A stretch of DNA of 64,000 bases. It comes from Reticulitermes speratus (lineage: Eukaryota > Arthropoda > Insecta > Blattodea > Rhinotermitidae). Under the pieces are notes generated by a model. It was not told the DNA's origin. It made no database searches and worked only from the letters and a program-made list of their open reading frames with translations. This document shows, piece after piece, positions 49,364 to 60,414 of the stretch; position 1 is the stretch's first letter; each line of letters begins with the position of its first letter. The stretch spans positions 21,640,635 to 21,704,634 of the forward strand of contig JAJKFL010000005.1 of assembly GCA_021186555.1 (NCBI GenBank). The letters are read 5' to 3'. A program made the translations under genes and the position numbers.

Positions 49364-49405
49364 CAGTCCTGATGATGGCTCTAAAGAGCTGAAACCGGTA
49401 GCTTA
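49364..49405 (+). ncRNA. hammerhead ribozyme motif, consensus core
   Basis: Plus strand: CTGATGA, stem II GGCTC-TAAA-GAGCT, GAAA, palindrome CCGG, cleavage site TA, then GCTTA. The core is consensus, but the 5' side of stem I (CAGTC) pairs poorly with GCTTA. Confidence 0.72.
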
Positions 49406-49514
49406 ATGTGTTAAAAATATATGTGTTGGTTGTGACTGTAATTACTGACAAAAGTGAACTATACCTTGCATGTACATGCCAACGGGGATGTCTAATATTA
49501 AAAAAATACTAACC

Positions 49515-50679
49515 CACAAACACATATATGCTTCCCCGCAGGTCGCTCTTATTTTCGGGAAAAATTTTGGAGCTAAAATTAAACATGAATAAATCTTACT
49601 GTTTAGGAAAATATGAATTTTTAATATTGCTTGCCAATGTTTCATAGACGTACAAATGGAATATTAACTTAGTCACTCGCTTACTTAATTTTTGCCCTCT
49701 CGTTCACTTATGAATTATAATTAATTTTAATGACCATTAGCTTCTAGAAATGCAATAGGATTATTTGAGCGGAGGCTCAGGCCATCGTGTCGTCATTTAC
49801 ATATGAACTAATACAGAACGCGAAATAATACGGAGATATCACCGTTTTTGAAGAGGGAATTGGTGTCTCGATTCAAGTGTTCGAGCAGTTATGCTTGTCA
49901 AGTAATGTAATGTATTGTGACCACTGTTCAGTGCCTGTAGACATGTAACAGTACGCTACAGGCCGTGTTAATTTCAGAGCCGTGAATGTTGCTGAGAGTT
50001 TGTCTTCGAAAAATGAATTCAGTGTTGGGAACAATAAATAAATATTATGTTTTAATAAAATCGGCGTATATTTTAAAATTGATTTCCATAATATGGTATT
50101 GCCTGATACAGTACCACATAAGAACATCCTCGTGATGAGCTGCGAATAGAAAGTTAAACTAAATGAAGATAATGCGTTTTGGAAGATTGTTAAGCAAGTT
50201 TGACAATCACTCGGCAAAAGCGAATATCATTCTCGTTACTTTTGTCGGTCTATCCATCCTTCTGCCGGAACAGTGCGACTCAAAGGAGGGATTTTCCTGA
50301 AATTTCATATTCGGAGTTTACACTGAAATTTGTCGACATTTATAAATTTCTGTTAAAATCGGGGAAAAAATAACGGACACTTTTCATGTAGACTTGCGTA
50401 CATAAAATGCAGTAAGTCTATTGTCTCTGTAAGGTACGATCCGAGGTCGAAGAAGCAGTTGACTGTCTTAAATTAATTACTGGCGAAGGTACGTTCTGTA
50501 TGAGGGACTAAATGAGGATGAAGGGTCCATTAAGATCTATAAATAACAAGAGAGTTACGCTATGTTTTTTTGTAAGGTACGAGCTGAGGATGAAAAGAAT
50601 TAAGATTTAATACCAACTGAAGCAGACTGTGTTCGCTGTGAGATACAAGCTACGGCCGAAGAAAGCGTTAACGACTTAA
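49515..50679. other. no gene recognised
   Basis: No gene or repeat family is recognised. Confidence 0.35.
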
Positions 50680-50800
50680 ACATAAAAATCGGACTAAATT
50701 TAATATTGTATTTACCGTGCATTTTAACTTAAGTGAAAGTTTTCTTTCATACCAACAAATGCACATAAACATACAGTGTCAATAGTTTATTCGTAACTTT

Positions 50801-50844
50801 CCCCGATACGTATTTCGGCGTTTTAAACCGCCATCATCAGGGGG
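50801..50844 (-). ncRNA. hammerhead ribozyme motif, consensus core
   Basis: Minus strand: CCCC (stem I), CTGATGA, stem II GGCG-GTTTAAAA-CGCC, GAAA, palindromic stem III TACGTA, cleavage site TC, then GGGG pairing with CCCC. Every invariant base and all stems are present. This is one of the two best-formed examples in the window. Confidence 0.85.
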
Positions 50845-50904
50845 TCTTAGAGGTTTCTAGCATATTTCTATAAATATTTGGTCTATGCTAGAAACCTCTA
50901 AGAT

Positions 50905-50947
50905 CCCCATATGATGGCGGTTTAAAACGCCGAAATACGTATCTGGG
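50905..50947 (+). ncRNA. hammerhead ribozyme motif, degraded core
   Basis: The opposite arm keeps stem II, GAAA, TACGTA and TC, but the first core block reads CATATGA. It is expected to be inactive. Confidence 0.68.
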
Positions 50948-51500
50948 AAAGTTACGAATAAACTATTGACACTATATGTTTATGTGCATTTGTTGGTATA
51001 AAATAAAACTTTCACATAAAAATCTGACATTATTGAGCCTATTTCTAAGATAGGCAGAAAACCAACAGGGAAAAATAACAGCGCGAAGGCGACAGAAGTG
51101 TTATGTCTTGCGAAAATTTTGCAATTACTTTAGATTATAGACTCAATAATAATAATAATTATTATAATTATAATAATAATTTATTGACAATGCCAACTAA
51201 AGTATTATGGGCCCTATAGAACGGAAAAATGGAGCCGTGGGAATATGTGCTAAGATCATTTTGTATAAATTTACCTGCATTCAACCACACTTCGCAATAC
51301 TGCTTGTTTTTGGTTTTGTTTGTTTTATGGTGTAATTTTAATATAGTATTTACTTTCACGTAACTAACCATTGGTTTTGGCGAGAACTGTAAAATGTCAC
51401 TCTAAATAACTTAACTTATGTAGAGTTTAATTTCGATAACACAACGCCATCAACACAAGAGTACATAGGCGCGATTGAAAATTACATGTCTAAAAAAAAA

Positions 51501-51980
51501 GACAAGATAGGCAACGTACTTGTAGCGTAACATTGAGGCGCGTTTGCGCAACCATTGCTACCGTGGAAAGGCAGTAATTATTACATACTCTGAGTGCGTG
51601 TTTGTGTGTGTGTAGCCTTAGTTATCCAGCATGCAGAGCGCATGCGCCGTACTATATTGGAATCTGTGGCTCTACCACATTATTCCACATTATCTCATAA
51701 ACGGCACGATTTTCGAAAAAAAAAAAGTTATTTAACATAATATGTGTTTTGATTTCCTCTACAACTTTTGTATGAAACATTTCTCAATCTAATAAGAATT
51801 CAGCTAGATACTATTAAAAATGTACATAGGTGTTCATGTAAGGTACCCGTTATTCTTAGCATATTTTAAGGAAAGTTGAATTTTCTCGACAGATGTTCGA
51901 AAAATATTCAAATATCTGATTTCATGAAAATTCATCCAGTGGGAGCCGAGTTGTTCCGTACGGACGGACAGACAGATTGA
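51501..51980 (+). repeat. dispersed repeat family E, copy 2
   Basis: This is the longest copy with a clear end (CGGACGGACAGACAGATTG). It aligns with copy 1 (4391-4726) and copy 3 (54370-54780) through CATTATCTCATAAACGGCAC, the CTCTACAACTTTTGTATGAA block and a TGTACATAGGTGTTCATGTA block. Confidence 0.78.
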
Positions 51981-52869
51981 ACTGAAAATCAGTATCTTTT
52001 TTCCGTTCAGTGGGGGCGAAGGCCGGTGGTGGCAAGTGTTGTATTGGAGACAAGGCCATGCTGAGTGATCACCTCTCAGTCTTACATATAGTGGTGCACA
52101 GCTACACACGACTTCGCCTTATTCTCAAATTAAGCACCAAAGAATACCGTACGCAGCAGATTAGAAATAGGTAACAAATTTTTCTTGCCATATACAGATA
52201 TGGTACTTACATTATGAACTTCAATAGAGTATACGGTTTATTTGGATTCCTGTTCTTATGTACTTGTTAATCTATTTCTTATACATTTTTATTTTGAACT
52301 TCATGGCAAAATCTCTCTTTAGAAGCTGCTAGTTCTTCAGGTAGTCGAAAAAAATCCTCGCATTTTGTGTAACGTGCATGTTTATTACTGTTTAAGAAAA
52401 ACCACCACTGGTCACTGTAATGAGCTATATTAATCCAATCCACGCCTTCATCCCATGTCTTTAAGGTCCATTTTTAGTCCCATCACATCTACGCATAGGC
52501 ATTCCAACCTGTCCCTTTCCTTGGAGATTTCCAACCAAAGCCTTCTGTGCCCTTCTTTTTATCCAGTACCTGCCGACTGTCTTGTTTGTCTCAATCTCCT
52601 TCATTTGATCACTCCAATAATATTTGGTATGGAGTCCAAGTCATGGAGCTCTTCATTGTGCAATTTTCTACACCCGTTTGTCACACCCTCACACATAGAC
52701 GCAAATATCTTCACCCTACGCACGAAACCTCTCAGCCTGTTCTTCCTCTAATGTGCGGGAACAAGTTCTTGTTAGACTTACCAAATAATTGTATGAAAAG
52801 TTAAGTCAGCAGTTTGTCTTCCACTTATGTGAAATATTGTCCCTTGCTTTAATGGAAGGACACAAATTA
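51981..52869. other. no gene recognised
   Basis: No gene is supported. Two overlapping frames at 52455-52804 lie in a pyrimidine-rich stretch and resemble LINE-type antisense wording, but I cannot place them in a family. Confidence 0.35.
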
Positions 52870-53245
52870 CAACTGTTAAAAGTCAGAATGCTGAGGAAAA
52901 TTTCGGACATGTTGTGGATACAGTAAGTGGACAAATTAGAGCATTATGTAATTGTAAACTTTTTAATATGTGCAGAGTTTCTACCTTTGTTAGGCTAGTG
53001 AAAAGTAGGGATTTACGAACGTCTTAGCGTGTGGTTAGTTTGGAAACACAATAAATGCATGTAGAGTATGGTGGGAAAATGTATTGGTGACCGAGTACGA
53101 AGTAGGAGAGTAACACTGAGAGGAATCTTAGAGATTCAGGAGGTCAGGGTGAAGGACGAATGGAGTAGCCGAGGTCTGTATCCAGTGTCGTACTTTGCTG
53201 TTAGCAGTGCTGAACTTTTGGTTTCTGATAGCTTACTGTGCATTA
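52870..53245 (+). mobile_element. decayed LINE fragment, second family
   Basis: Scattered over the three plus frames are KVRMLRKIS, FVRLVKSRDLR, and a closing segment like LLLAVLNFWFLIAY. These match in order the C-terminal tail of a widespread insect non-LTR retrotransposon (family phrases RMLRKIFG, KSRRLRWAGHVARMG and a terminal WRALVLAVLNLR type). Many stops and frame changes show great age. The 62-residue frame at 53068-53256 is a by-product. Confidence 0.6.
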
Positions 53246-54369
53246 ATATTAATTAGGCCCACGCTTATTTTACTTATGTTTTTGTAGTCTTCTACAATTA
53301 GGCCTATGCGTTTTCACTACAGTGCCTCTTGAGTTATTTCGAATACCGTGTCTCCATTTCCGTCACTTGGGAGTTATAACAAAATTGCATTTCAAGACGT
53401 CCGTATTATCACCATTACTAAAAACATTTCTTATTAAAACATTTTGGAATTGAACTAAATGCTTGTTCTGTACATTTGCAGTAGAAAGACACAGAGTACC
53501 TTTGCCTTAATTTAAGACGCATGTCATACCGTAGAATGTTCTGTTTACACCAGAAAACAATAATGTGAACCAGGTTCACATTTGCAGTCCCACTATACTT
53601 ACGGCGTCTTGTGGAATGCGTCTCCTCCATACTATTAAGCTTTTTATGCTCGTCATCATGTTCATTTGGGGCAAACTGCTACGAACATTCATTTACTCCT
53701 CTTCTTCTCTCCCTCCTGCTCTTCATCAGCAAGCAAGTAACTTTAGTGGAGACTTGGCTGTGCCACACAGTAGCATCTCTAGCAGCAGCTATTCCCCTGG
53801 TTGTATTTCTCTCCTTCATGTTGACGTTAATAGACTTTTAAAGTTTCCGTGGGCATGACCCTGCTACACTCCGCGCTCTGTACCTTCCTTAAGAAATCCT
53901 AGCAACTAAAGTGTTTCGAATCGCCACAGCCGGAGTTTGGATCAATTGGATTGTTAAAACTAACAACAGAAGTTGTGTAAAGAACGCGCGACTGTTACTT
54001 TTTATAACCCTGTCGTCCGTATACAGGACTTATCTCGCAAATACACTCAGTCTTTTTTGGTCTTTGGTCTTTAAGCAGATAAACTGATGGGACCCCCTTC
54101 CTCAAATCTAAACTAAATGTTTGTGGCTTTTCAGCAGTAGGAATTGTGCAATAGCATGCAGTGTACTAACCGAAGGTATGTAACATACATCCCCATGCAG
54201 AGGTCTTCCATGAGAAGCTGTCAGTAGAACGGCTGGTCTAGGATTACTCGCCATTTATGAAACACGCTTTATTACATTGCTGAAAACAATATATGTTCAG
54301 TGTATGTAGTATTAAATAAAACAGTGTAAAGAGGGATTTATACTTTTATCTGCATGAAGAGTTGAGGAA
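53246..54369. other. no gene recognised
   Basis: No gene or repeat family is recognised. Confidence 0.35.
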
Positions 54370-54780
54370 GAAGACAGGCAACATAAACGTAAAATATTGA
54401 GGCGTATTTGCGAAACCACCGTTGCTGTGGAAAAGCAATACATATTTACATATTCCTGTCCGGCTGTACCATATTTTTCCAAATTATCTCACAAACGGCA
54501 CGACTTTCGGGAAAAAGTTTTGTACATAAAAGTGTGTTTTTATTTTCTCTACACATTTGTCTGAAATATTTCTCATTCTTAGAAGAATTGTGCGAGATAT
54601 TATCGTAAATGTACGTAGGTGTTCAAGTAAAGTATCCGTTATTCTTGTCCTATTTTAATGAAAGTTAAATTTTCTGGGCAGATTTTAGAAAATTAGAGAA
54701 ATATCAAATTTTATGAAAGTCCGTCCAGTGGGAACAGAGTTGTTCCATGTGGACGGAAGGACACACAGCCGGATAGACAT
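54370..54780 (+). repeat. dispersed repeat family E, copy 3
   Basis: Aligned with copies 1 and 2 through CAAATTATCTCACAAACGGC, ATTTTCTCTACACATTTGTC and CAGTGGGAACAGAGTTGTTC. It ends near a GGACGGAAGGACACACAGCC tract. Confidence 0.75.
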
Positions 54781-54915
54781 GGCGAAGCTAATAGTCGCTT
54801 TTCGAAATTTTGCCAACGCGCCTAGAAATTAAAGAAGGAGTCTTGCGTAGTTCCGTTATCGTAGATTCTCACCACTAGAAAGCTGTAAGAAATCAGCGCA
54901 AGCATTTGTATCAGG

Positions 54916-55320
54916 AGCGCACCCAGGGGTGGGGGAGGGGGCTGCTGGCCTGCAGCCCCGCCAAATCGAAATTTAAAAAGAAAGGTATTGTAGACACGAT
55001 GATATCGTACGTTTTAGTGATTGACTCTTCAGTCGTAGTCAGCCACTGAAATCGGCTGATGACCAGTACATTGGAATTATGAAAAACAGACTAAAAAACT
55101 TAGGAATATATACACATTCTTTTCTTTTTCAGTTACTGTTAATTTTCTAACTACCTGTTGGTTCGAAGAATTTGAAGTGGGATTATGTTATGTTATGTTA
55201 CGTTATTTTATAATTATATTTACAACATGGTTTTATAATAAACTTTTTCAGATCAAACATAAGTTATATATGGCCTCAGGGTCACCCCCCCCCCACCAAT
55301 AAATTTCTGGGTGCTCGCCT
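54916..55320. mobile_element. possible MITE with G-rich terminal repeats
   Basis: The left end GGAGCGCACCCAGGGGTGGG and the right end, inverted AGGCGAGCACCCAG followed by a G-rich run, look like terminal repeats of about 13-30 bp. The G/C runs at both ends resemble hAT-type elements of insects, but I could not find a convincing 8 bp duplication. Confidence 0.4.
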
Positions 55321-55794
55321 CATTAGTATCATAGTCCTGCTCTTATTTCTAAAGTGAATTAACTTAAAAATTAGTGCTTAGTATTGCAATGTGTCTGTAC
55401 TCTATTTGAAGCGCTTTCTGCAAAATTTATTAGTGAGCGGTATAAAATAGAGCGGTAAAAGTAATCCTTAATAAATATTTCTTGCAAAGCAAGGATAATA
55501 ATCAAGTTCTTAAATAACACTGGTAAACATAATCTTTGTTACATGAAAAGTAAGTTGTGTTTCTTATGTATTTTCCACGCTGAATTCAAATATGTTATTA
55601 GAATTGCTCTGTCACCCACAGTTTTTGTGTGACAGAATGTTTAAAATGCAATTTTAACGAATTTAGTTTTTTTTGTCACGCTACCAATATGTTTGAAATA
55701 TGACTGAGGCACTTTATTGTATTTTAAACATAGTGTGGGAATGAAAACTTAATCATAACAAAGACAGTAGGCATGTGAGCCCAATCACAGACAG

Positions 55795-56695
55795 CTTGGC
55801 TACACAAACTTTTGTTGCTTTCTGTGTGAGTGGGATAGTAGGGACAGACAACATCATTATATGAAAAACAGTGGCCTAAACGAGAATCGATTATTCCAGG
55901 ACAGAAAAATGTAGTAAATACTCCATTAATCAACCCTGAAAAAGTTTATTTACCTCCGTTGCACATCAGACTTGGACTCATAAAAAATTTTGTAAAGGCA
56001 ATGGATCAAAATAGCGCTGGATTTATGTGTTTGAAAAATAAGTTTGCCAGGATAAGTGATGCTAAAATCAAAGAAGGGGTATTTGGTGGACCTGAAATAA
56101 GAGAGTTAATACAGGACGTAAAATTTAAAGACCTGCTTAGTGAATTTGAGAAAGCAGCATGAAAAATATTCGAAAATGTCTTTACCAATTTTTTGGGAAA
56201 TCATAAGACAGAAAACTATCTTCATATGGTGGCTGATCTTGTACAATCGTACAAAACTATGGAGTGTAATATGTCTGAAAATATGAATTGCTTAGACACT
56301 CAGACTTATTCCCAGAAAATCTGGGGGCAGTGAGCAATGACCACGTAGAGCAATTTCACAACGACATTTCCACCATGGAAATGTCGTGGTGAAATCGGTT
56401 ATATGGTGGCTGAACTTGTACAATCCTACAAAGCTATGGGGTGTAATATGTCTTTAAAGGTGCACTTCTTAGACTCTCACTTAGACTTTTTCCCAGAAAA
56501 TCTGGGGGCAGTGAGGGATGATCACGGAGAGCGATGTTACCCGGACATTTCCACCATGTGAGAAAGGTACCAAGTCAAGTGCAGTCCCAGTATGTTGGCT
56601 GATTATTGCTGGACACTTAGAAGAGACGTTGCACAGGCAAAATATAGCAGAAAGTCATCCACTGTTACTTTTTAGGTAATGTATTTACTCTCTGT
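55795..56695 (+). pseudogene. unclassified arthropod repeat protein, possible DDE transposase, copy 1 (broken)
   Basis: The plus strand reads a CFLC-EWDSR-type segment, then VYLPPLHIRLGLIKNFVKAM, KFARISDAKIKEGVFGGPEI, NFLGNHKTENY, MVADLVQSYK, LDSHLDFFPENLGAV, and MLADYCWTLRRD. I recall this order from a multi-copy protein of many arthropods whose class I cannot name. The Cys pair, GDFK-type and FPENLGAV-DEHGER-type motifs fit a DDE fold, but that is inference. The copy is broken in several places and has no 5' part. A block of about 160 bp is duplicated in tandem inside it (56228-56386 and 56402-56562). Confidence 0.7.
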
Positions 56696-57409
56696 AATAT
56701 AATGTAAATACAGGTTTTCTTCAAACTTCAACAGCGCGTCACTTAGAAACTTTGCCTGCTAGAAAAAAACTAACAACGTATTTGAATTCAGCGCAAAAAA
56801 TGCTATTGGGTTTATCCACTTTATTTCATTTGAACAAAAATAAGAATTATTTTGTTATCTAGTGTATTCATAACACCAGTCAACACTTTTCAACTTTCTT
56901 TCGAAAAGAGGAATAAAATTATCTGTTGTTCACTAAATCAGGTGTGCTGACAATATGAATGACAAGCAAATTATATTACCATGTACTGATTTTATGTAAA
57001 GGTGTTCTGCCGTGAATTCATAACAGTTGATTACAGTGGATCTTATGTTGAATGAGAAAAGGGGTTGAGAGAATAAAGCATGTACTTCATGCTTAAAAAT
57101 GGTGAGAACAACCTAGAATATGAACAAATTAATCATATGAAAGAATTACTTAAAAATGGCAAGTTCTATTATCTTATGGTTACTTCATTCTTTTATGGGA
57201 AGTTTTGCCTTCCCTACGGAGAAAATAGCAGTAATTCCCCATCATAGCCGGATCCCACCTTCCTTGATACCTTTGCCCCATTTTGGCTATATCCTGATGA
57301 AACTGTCACCTTGTTCACCACTAACGGCTTCTGGGTTATCAGGAAAGAAGCTGAGATGTGAGTTTAAGAAGTGGATTGTCAATGAAATCCAGAATTTTAA
57401 CTACTGGTA
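56696..57409. other. no gene recognised
   Basis: No gene is seen in the spacer between the two inverted copies of the unclassified repeat protein. Confidence 0.35.
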
Positions 57410-58235
57410 GTTCTGTAGCAGGCTTTATATGATTTCTGGCTAATTTTTCTCTTTTTTGTTGCACAGAAAGCCACGAACCAATTATGTGAAGAATTTACCC
57501 GCAGCCAGTAGTTCAATTTCGTTTCGAAATTGTCATAAAATATAACTTCTATAGTTTTTGGGCAGACAAAGTTTCTTTGTTTAACTTTGACATCGCTGAG
57601 ATTTGGAAACTTACTGCGCAAGTAGAGTGAACCTTCGCCACTATTGTCAAAGGCGTTCACAAATTTGTTCATAAGCCCCAACGTTATAGGTAGTGGAGGT
57701 AGAAGCACCTTTTAGGGTTTCACGAAGTGAGCGTTCTTAACATCATGTTTTCCGGGAACAATGTCTTCTCTGGCTGGTCAGTACTTCACAGAGTAGTGTT
57801 ATTCGGTTGCTCCACTGTACCACAAAACAAGAAGTCAGAAGTCCGAATGAAAGTTCAATCACCTTAAAATCCCCACATATCTTCCAGTAATGACTCTTGT
57901 AATTGATTGCATTTAGTAATACTGATACTTTCAGGTGATTCTTTCGTAGCCACTGAATGGGCAATAGGTATCGATGGTTTTACGTTCTCAATATGTAACA
58001 AAACTGCTTTCAAGCTTAGTTTCGTTGCCTCAATGAAAAATATCCATTCTTCGGGATAGTATGGAAATCACAGTTCTTCCAAAAGGCCATTTGCATCACT
58101 GCAGATGCAAGGAAGATGCAAGTTCTATAATATCCGGAAATTGTTTCGCGTCACTTCGTGATTGGCGATATTCTTCTTTCTTTAGCCAACAATTTCCTCT
58201 GAAGTAGTCTTGACCCTATAATTCTGCTTGTTGCC
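57410..58235 (-). pseudogene. unclassified arthropod repeat protein, copy 2 (broken)
   Basis: On the minus strand: KPSIPIAHSV-type words, LLNAINYKSHYWKICGDFKV, a YWPAREDIVPGKHDVKN segment, and LLPPLPITLGLMNKFVNAFD with KFPNLSDVKVKQRNFVCP. It extends further N-terminal than copy 1 but stops earlier. It is a different subfamily, because the shared part is clearly diverged. Several breaks show it is dead. It points towards copy 1. Confidence 0.7.
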
Positions 58236-59334
58236 TGGGAAGATTCAAGTCGCGGACTAGATCATGTAACTCAATTTTCTAGCTCAGATATGGTTCTTGA
58301 TCTGCCTGAGGAACGTAGCTGGGATCAGAGGATGTAGGTTGTCTTCTTGTGGGAAGGTAAACTCATCCCACTTAGAACATGGCTTGAGGATAGGTAGTTC
58401 TTCCTCATGTGCCACTGGCTTTATTGCAGATGGAAGTCCTGGGTACTGTATTTTAACTTGCTCTTCTTTGAGTGCCTCTCGTTTTTGTTATAGAGAAATA
58501 ACCGCCTTCAAGATGCCTACTTGGCTAAAGCCAGATCATTGGAGCTGCAAACGGCTTACTGTTCTTCTTACCTTTCGCCCATTTTGTCAGATTTACGTAT
58601 CATGTAATGTAACATTTAAGCTGCGCCAAACTTTTATCTGCATTTCCTACATGAGATCCGAATATAAATAGTTGTCTGGTTTGACTTTGTGTTAGCAACA
58701 TACGCTGTGATGTAAGTGTGTTATGCCCACACATATAACAAAAATGTTTCGGCGATTTAACACAAACCCAACATTTCTTCTGCTGCATTGCGCTATCACA
58801 CAATTATGGAACCAAAAATTGACAACGGGGAAAAGACTTTAAGAAAAAGACGACATATCAGAAATGGATACAGAGTGTAATTAAAGCTGAAGTTGTTACT
58901 TTTAAATTCACACGACCTCATATCCGACACTCAGGGTTGCGCCAAGTCGGCGACAGCAGTGCGATCTTCCGTCCATGCGCATTGAGAAAGCGGGTAATAG
59001 GACGCGTACCGAGACAAATCTCAAAGTCACGTCCAGGGTGGGAATGCTCAGTGTATGGTATAGCACGTCGGGAAGCTGTCGCCCTTCGTGCTACAAGTGA
59101 AACGGCACAAGTTCATAAGAGGGAAATATGTCAGTTTTTTTACAATTTTACGAACATTTTATAAATAGATATCCACGTTTTTTAATGTTGCATGAAGGAT
59201 TTTTTAAATTATTAGGTTCGTATAGCCGTGCAGTGGTACGTGCGAAACAGTTGTTTTTATCCATGTTTCACAAACGTTGTTGACTAGTGAGTATTTTCAC
59301 TGTGCTTACGAAAGGAATATAATTTTAACAAATG
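58236..59334. other. no gene recognised
   Basis: No gene is supported. A slightly CpG-richer patch at about 58910-59110 carries a 75-residue frame without family motifs. Confidence 0.35.
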
Positions 59335-59444
59335 CTTTCTTCTTTTCTTTAGTCTTAATTCACCGTGCATTTTTATTATTCTAGACATTTACCAACAAAA
59401 TGCACAAATCACTAACAAGGTGCAATCAGCCCCTTATCATAATC

Positions 59445-59490
59445 AAACCCTACACATGTTTCGGCTCTCTATGAGCCATCGTCAATTTTT
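59445..59490 (-). ncRNA. hammerhead-like motif of a PLE end, degraded
   Basis: Minus strand: TTGACGA, stem II GGCTC-ATAGA-GAGCC, GAAA, CATG, then TGTAGGG. Stem II and GAAA are intact, but the first core block departs from consensus and stem I does not form. Its place at the end of an element with a Penelope polymerase ties the other motifs in this window to PLEs. Confidence 0.6.
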
Positions 59491-60105
59491 TAAGATGTCG
59501 TCAACATATCTATTATAAAAAAGAATTTTGTTGTCATCTAGAATGTTCTTGACTAGCAGTTGCTCATAATATTGCAAGAATATTTCTGCTATCAAGCCAG
59601 AGATAGGTGAGCCCATAGCCACCCCTTTGTGTGGTTGAAAGAATTTGTTACCGGACTGTACATAGTTTTGCCTTAGTATGGTTTTCAGTGGTGTGCCTGC
59701 TTGTGTTATAGTATACTTTTCAATCTTGTTTTTTGTGAGTTGGGTTTGCACGATAGCGATGGTTTCATCTATAGGAATATTGACGTATAGGTCTTTTATG
59801 TCAAAAGTGATCATTCTAGATGACTCAGTAATATTGAGATTTATGAGGTCATTAGCCAATTGTACTGAATTGTGGGTTACGTAAATGTTTTGTGGGGATA
59901 GCTGATCTATGAGCCATTTATTGAAAAACTTTGCAATTTTGTAAGAGGGTGCTTGAATGTTGTTGACTACCGGTCTTATGGGCTCGTTTTCTTTGTGAAT
60001 TTTGAGTAGTACGTTTAGTGTGGGAGGTTTCGGCTTTATCTCCATGAGGTATTTTGTGTGTTTCTTGTCAATTATTTTGTTACACATTTGTAGTGTTTGT
60101 TGCAA
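59482..60105 (-). pseudogene. Penelope-type reverse transcriptase core
   Basis: A 207-residue frame copies RNA into DNA in the intact family. Visible motifs in order: PPTLNVLLKIHKENEPIRPV (finger region), RPVVNNIQAPSYKIAKFF, FDIKDLYVNIPIDE (motif A, catalytic Asp), HKGVAMGSPISGLIAEIF (motif B), and NRYVDDIL (motif C, catalytic Asp pair). The spacing and the wording LY-NIP and GV-MGSPIS are those of Penelope rather than LINE or retroviral enzymes. The frame ends just after motif C. The start codon is internal, since ADKG-region sequence continues upstream. It is not a host gene. Confidence 0.88.
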
Positions 60106-60414
60106 TTGTTTTTGGTACCTGTTTGTAGGGTCTTTGGGAATTTGTATAAAATTATTTTCGTTGAGAAAGCTTTCGGTTTTTTGTGTGTGTTACTATTTAT
60201 AATAACAATTGTTCTTCCTTTATCAGCCTTTGTGATGGTGAGGTTGTTGATTCTAAGTTTTTCTTTTATTTGCTTTATGACGTAATGTTGTCTCTTGTGT
60301 AGTATGTTAGTAGAGGTGCTGCTTTGTATCTGTTTAATCTTATTACAAGCAAGAAATCTGTATATGTGCTGATCTTTCTCTGGAAGTTTTCTGATAGCAT
60401 TTCTTTCTTCTTTT

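Larger units (their letters stand above)
48895..49502. mobile_element. PLE-derived foldback with two hammerhead motifs (type I)
   Basis: A 12 bp direct repeat AAAATACTAACC (48883-48894 and 49503-49514) flanks a 608 bp insertion. Inverted arms run from CAGTAATTACAGTCAC (left) and its inverse (right) through the ribozymes and inward past a TAGTAAGAGRAATCCCCTT block. The right end is full (to ACGGGGATGTCTAATATTA); the left is truncated after AGGTATAT. No reading frame is present. The same full end occurs at the left of the element at 43376-43642. Confidence 0.85.
50691..51013. mobile_element. PLE-derived foldback with two hammerhead motifs (type II)
   Basis: An 11 bp direct repeat ACATAAAAATC (50680-50690 and 51014-51024) flanks a 323 bp insertion. 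The left arm holds the full type II end (ACCGTGCAT ... ACCAACAAATGCAC) and then a minus-strand ribozyme. The right arm holds a plus-strand ribozyme and runs out through GTGCATTTGTTGGTAT but stops before the terminal ATGCACGGT. The arms are about 130 bp long and differ at few positions, and the loop is roughly 20 bases. There is no reading frame. Confidence 0.9.
59347..60402 (-). mobile_element. Penelope-like retroelement, truncated copy
   Basis: A 12 bp direct repeat CTTTCTTCTTTT (59335-59346 and 60403-60414) flanks 1056 bp read on the minus strand. In order: part of the N-terminal region with the Penelope ADKG box (ITKADKGRTIVII), the reverse transcriptase core, then directly the type II PLE end with a ribozyme-like motif, ATTTGTGCATTTTGTTGGTA and the terminal ATGCACGGTGA. 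The GIY-YIG endonuclease and the end of the polymerase are missing. The copy is 5' truncated, internally shortened and has more than one break. The direct repeat is low in complexity, so the exact ends are less sure than for the foldbacks. Confidence 0.82.

Noticed and set aside
52455-52804. Pyrimidine-rich plus-strand frames
   Set aside because: They have wording that recalls LINE-derived spurious proteins, with no domain and strong composition bias.
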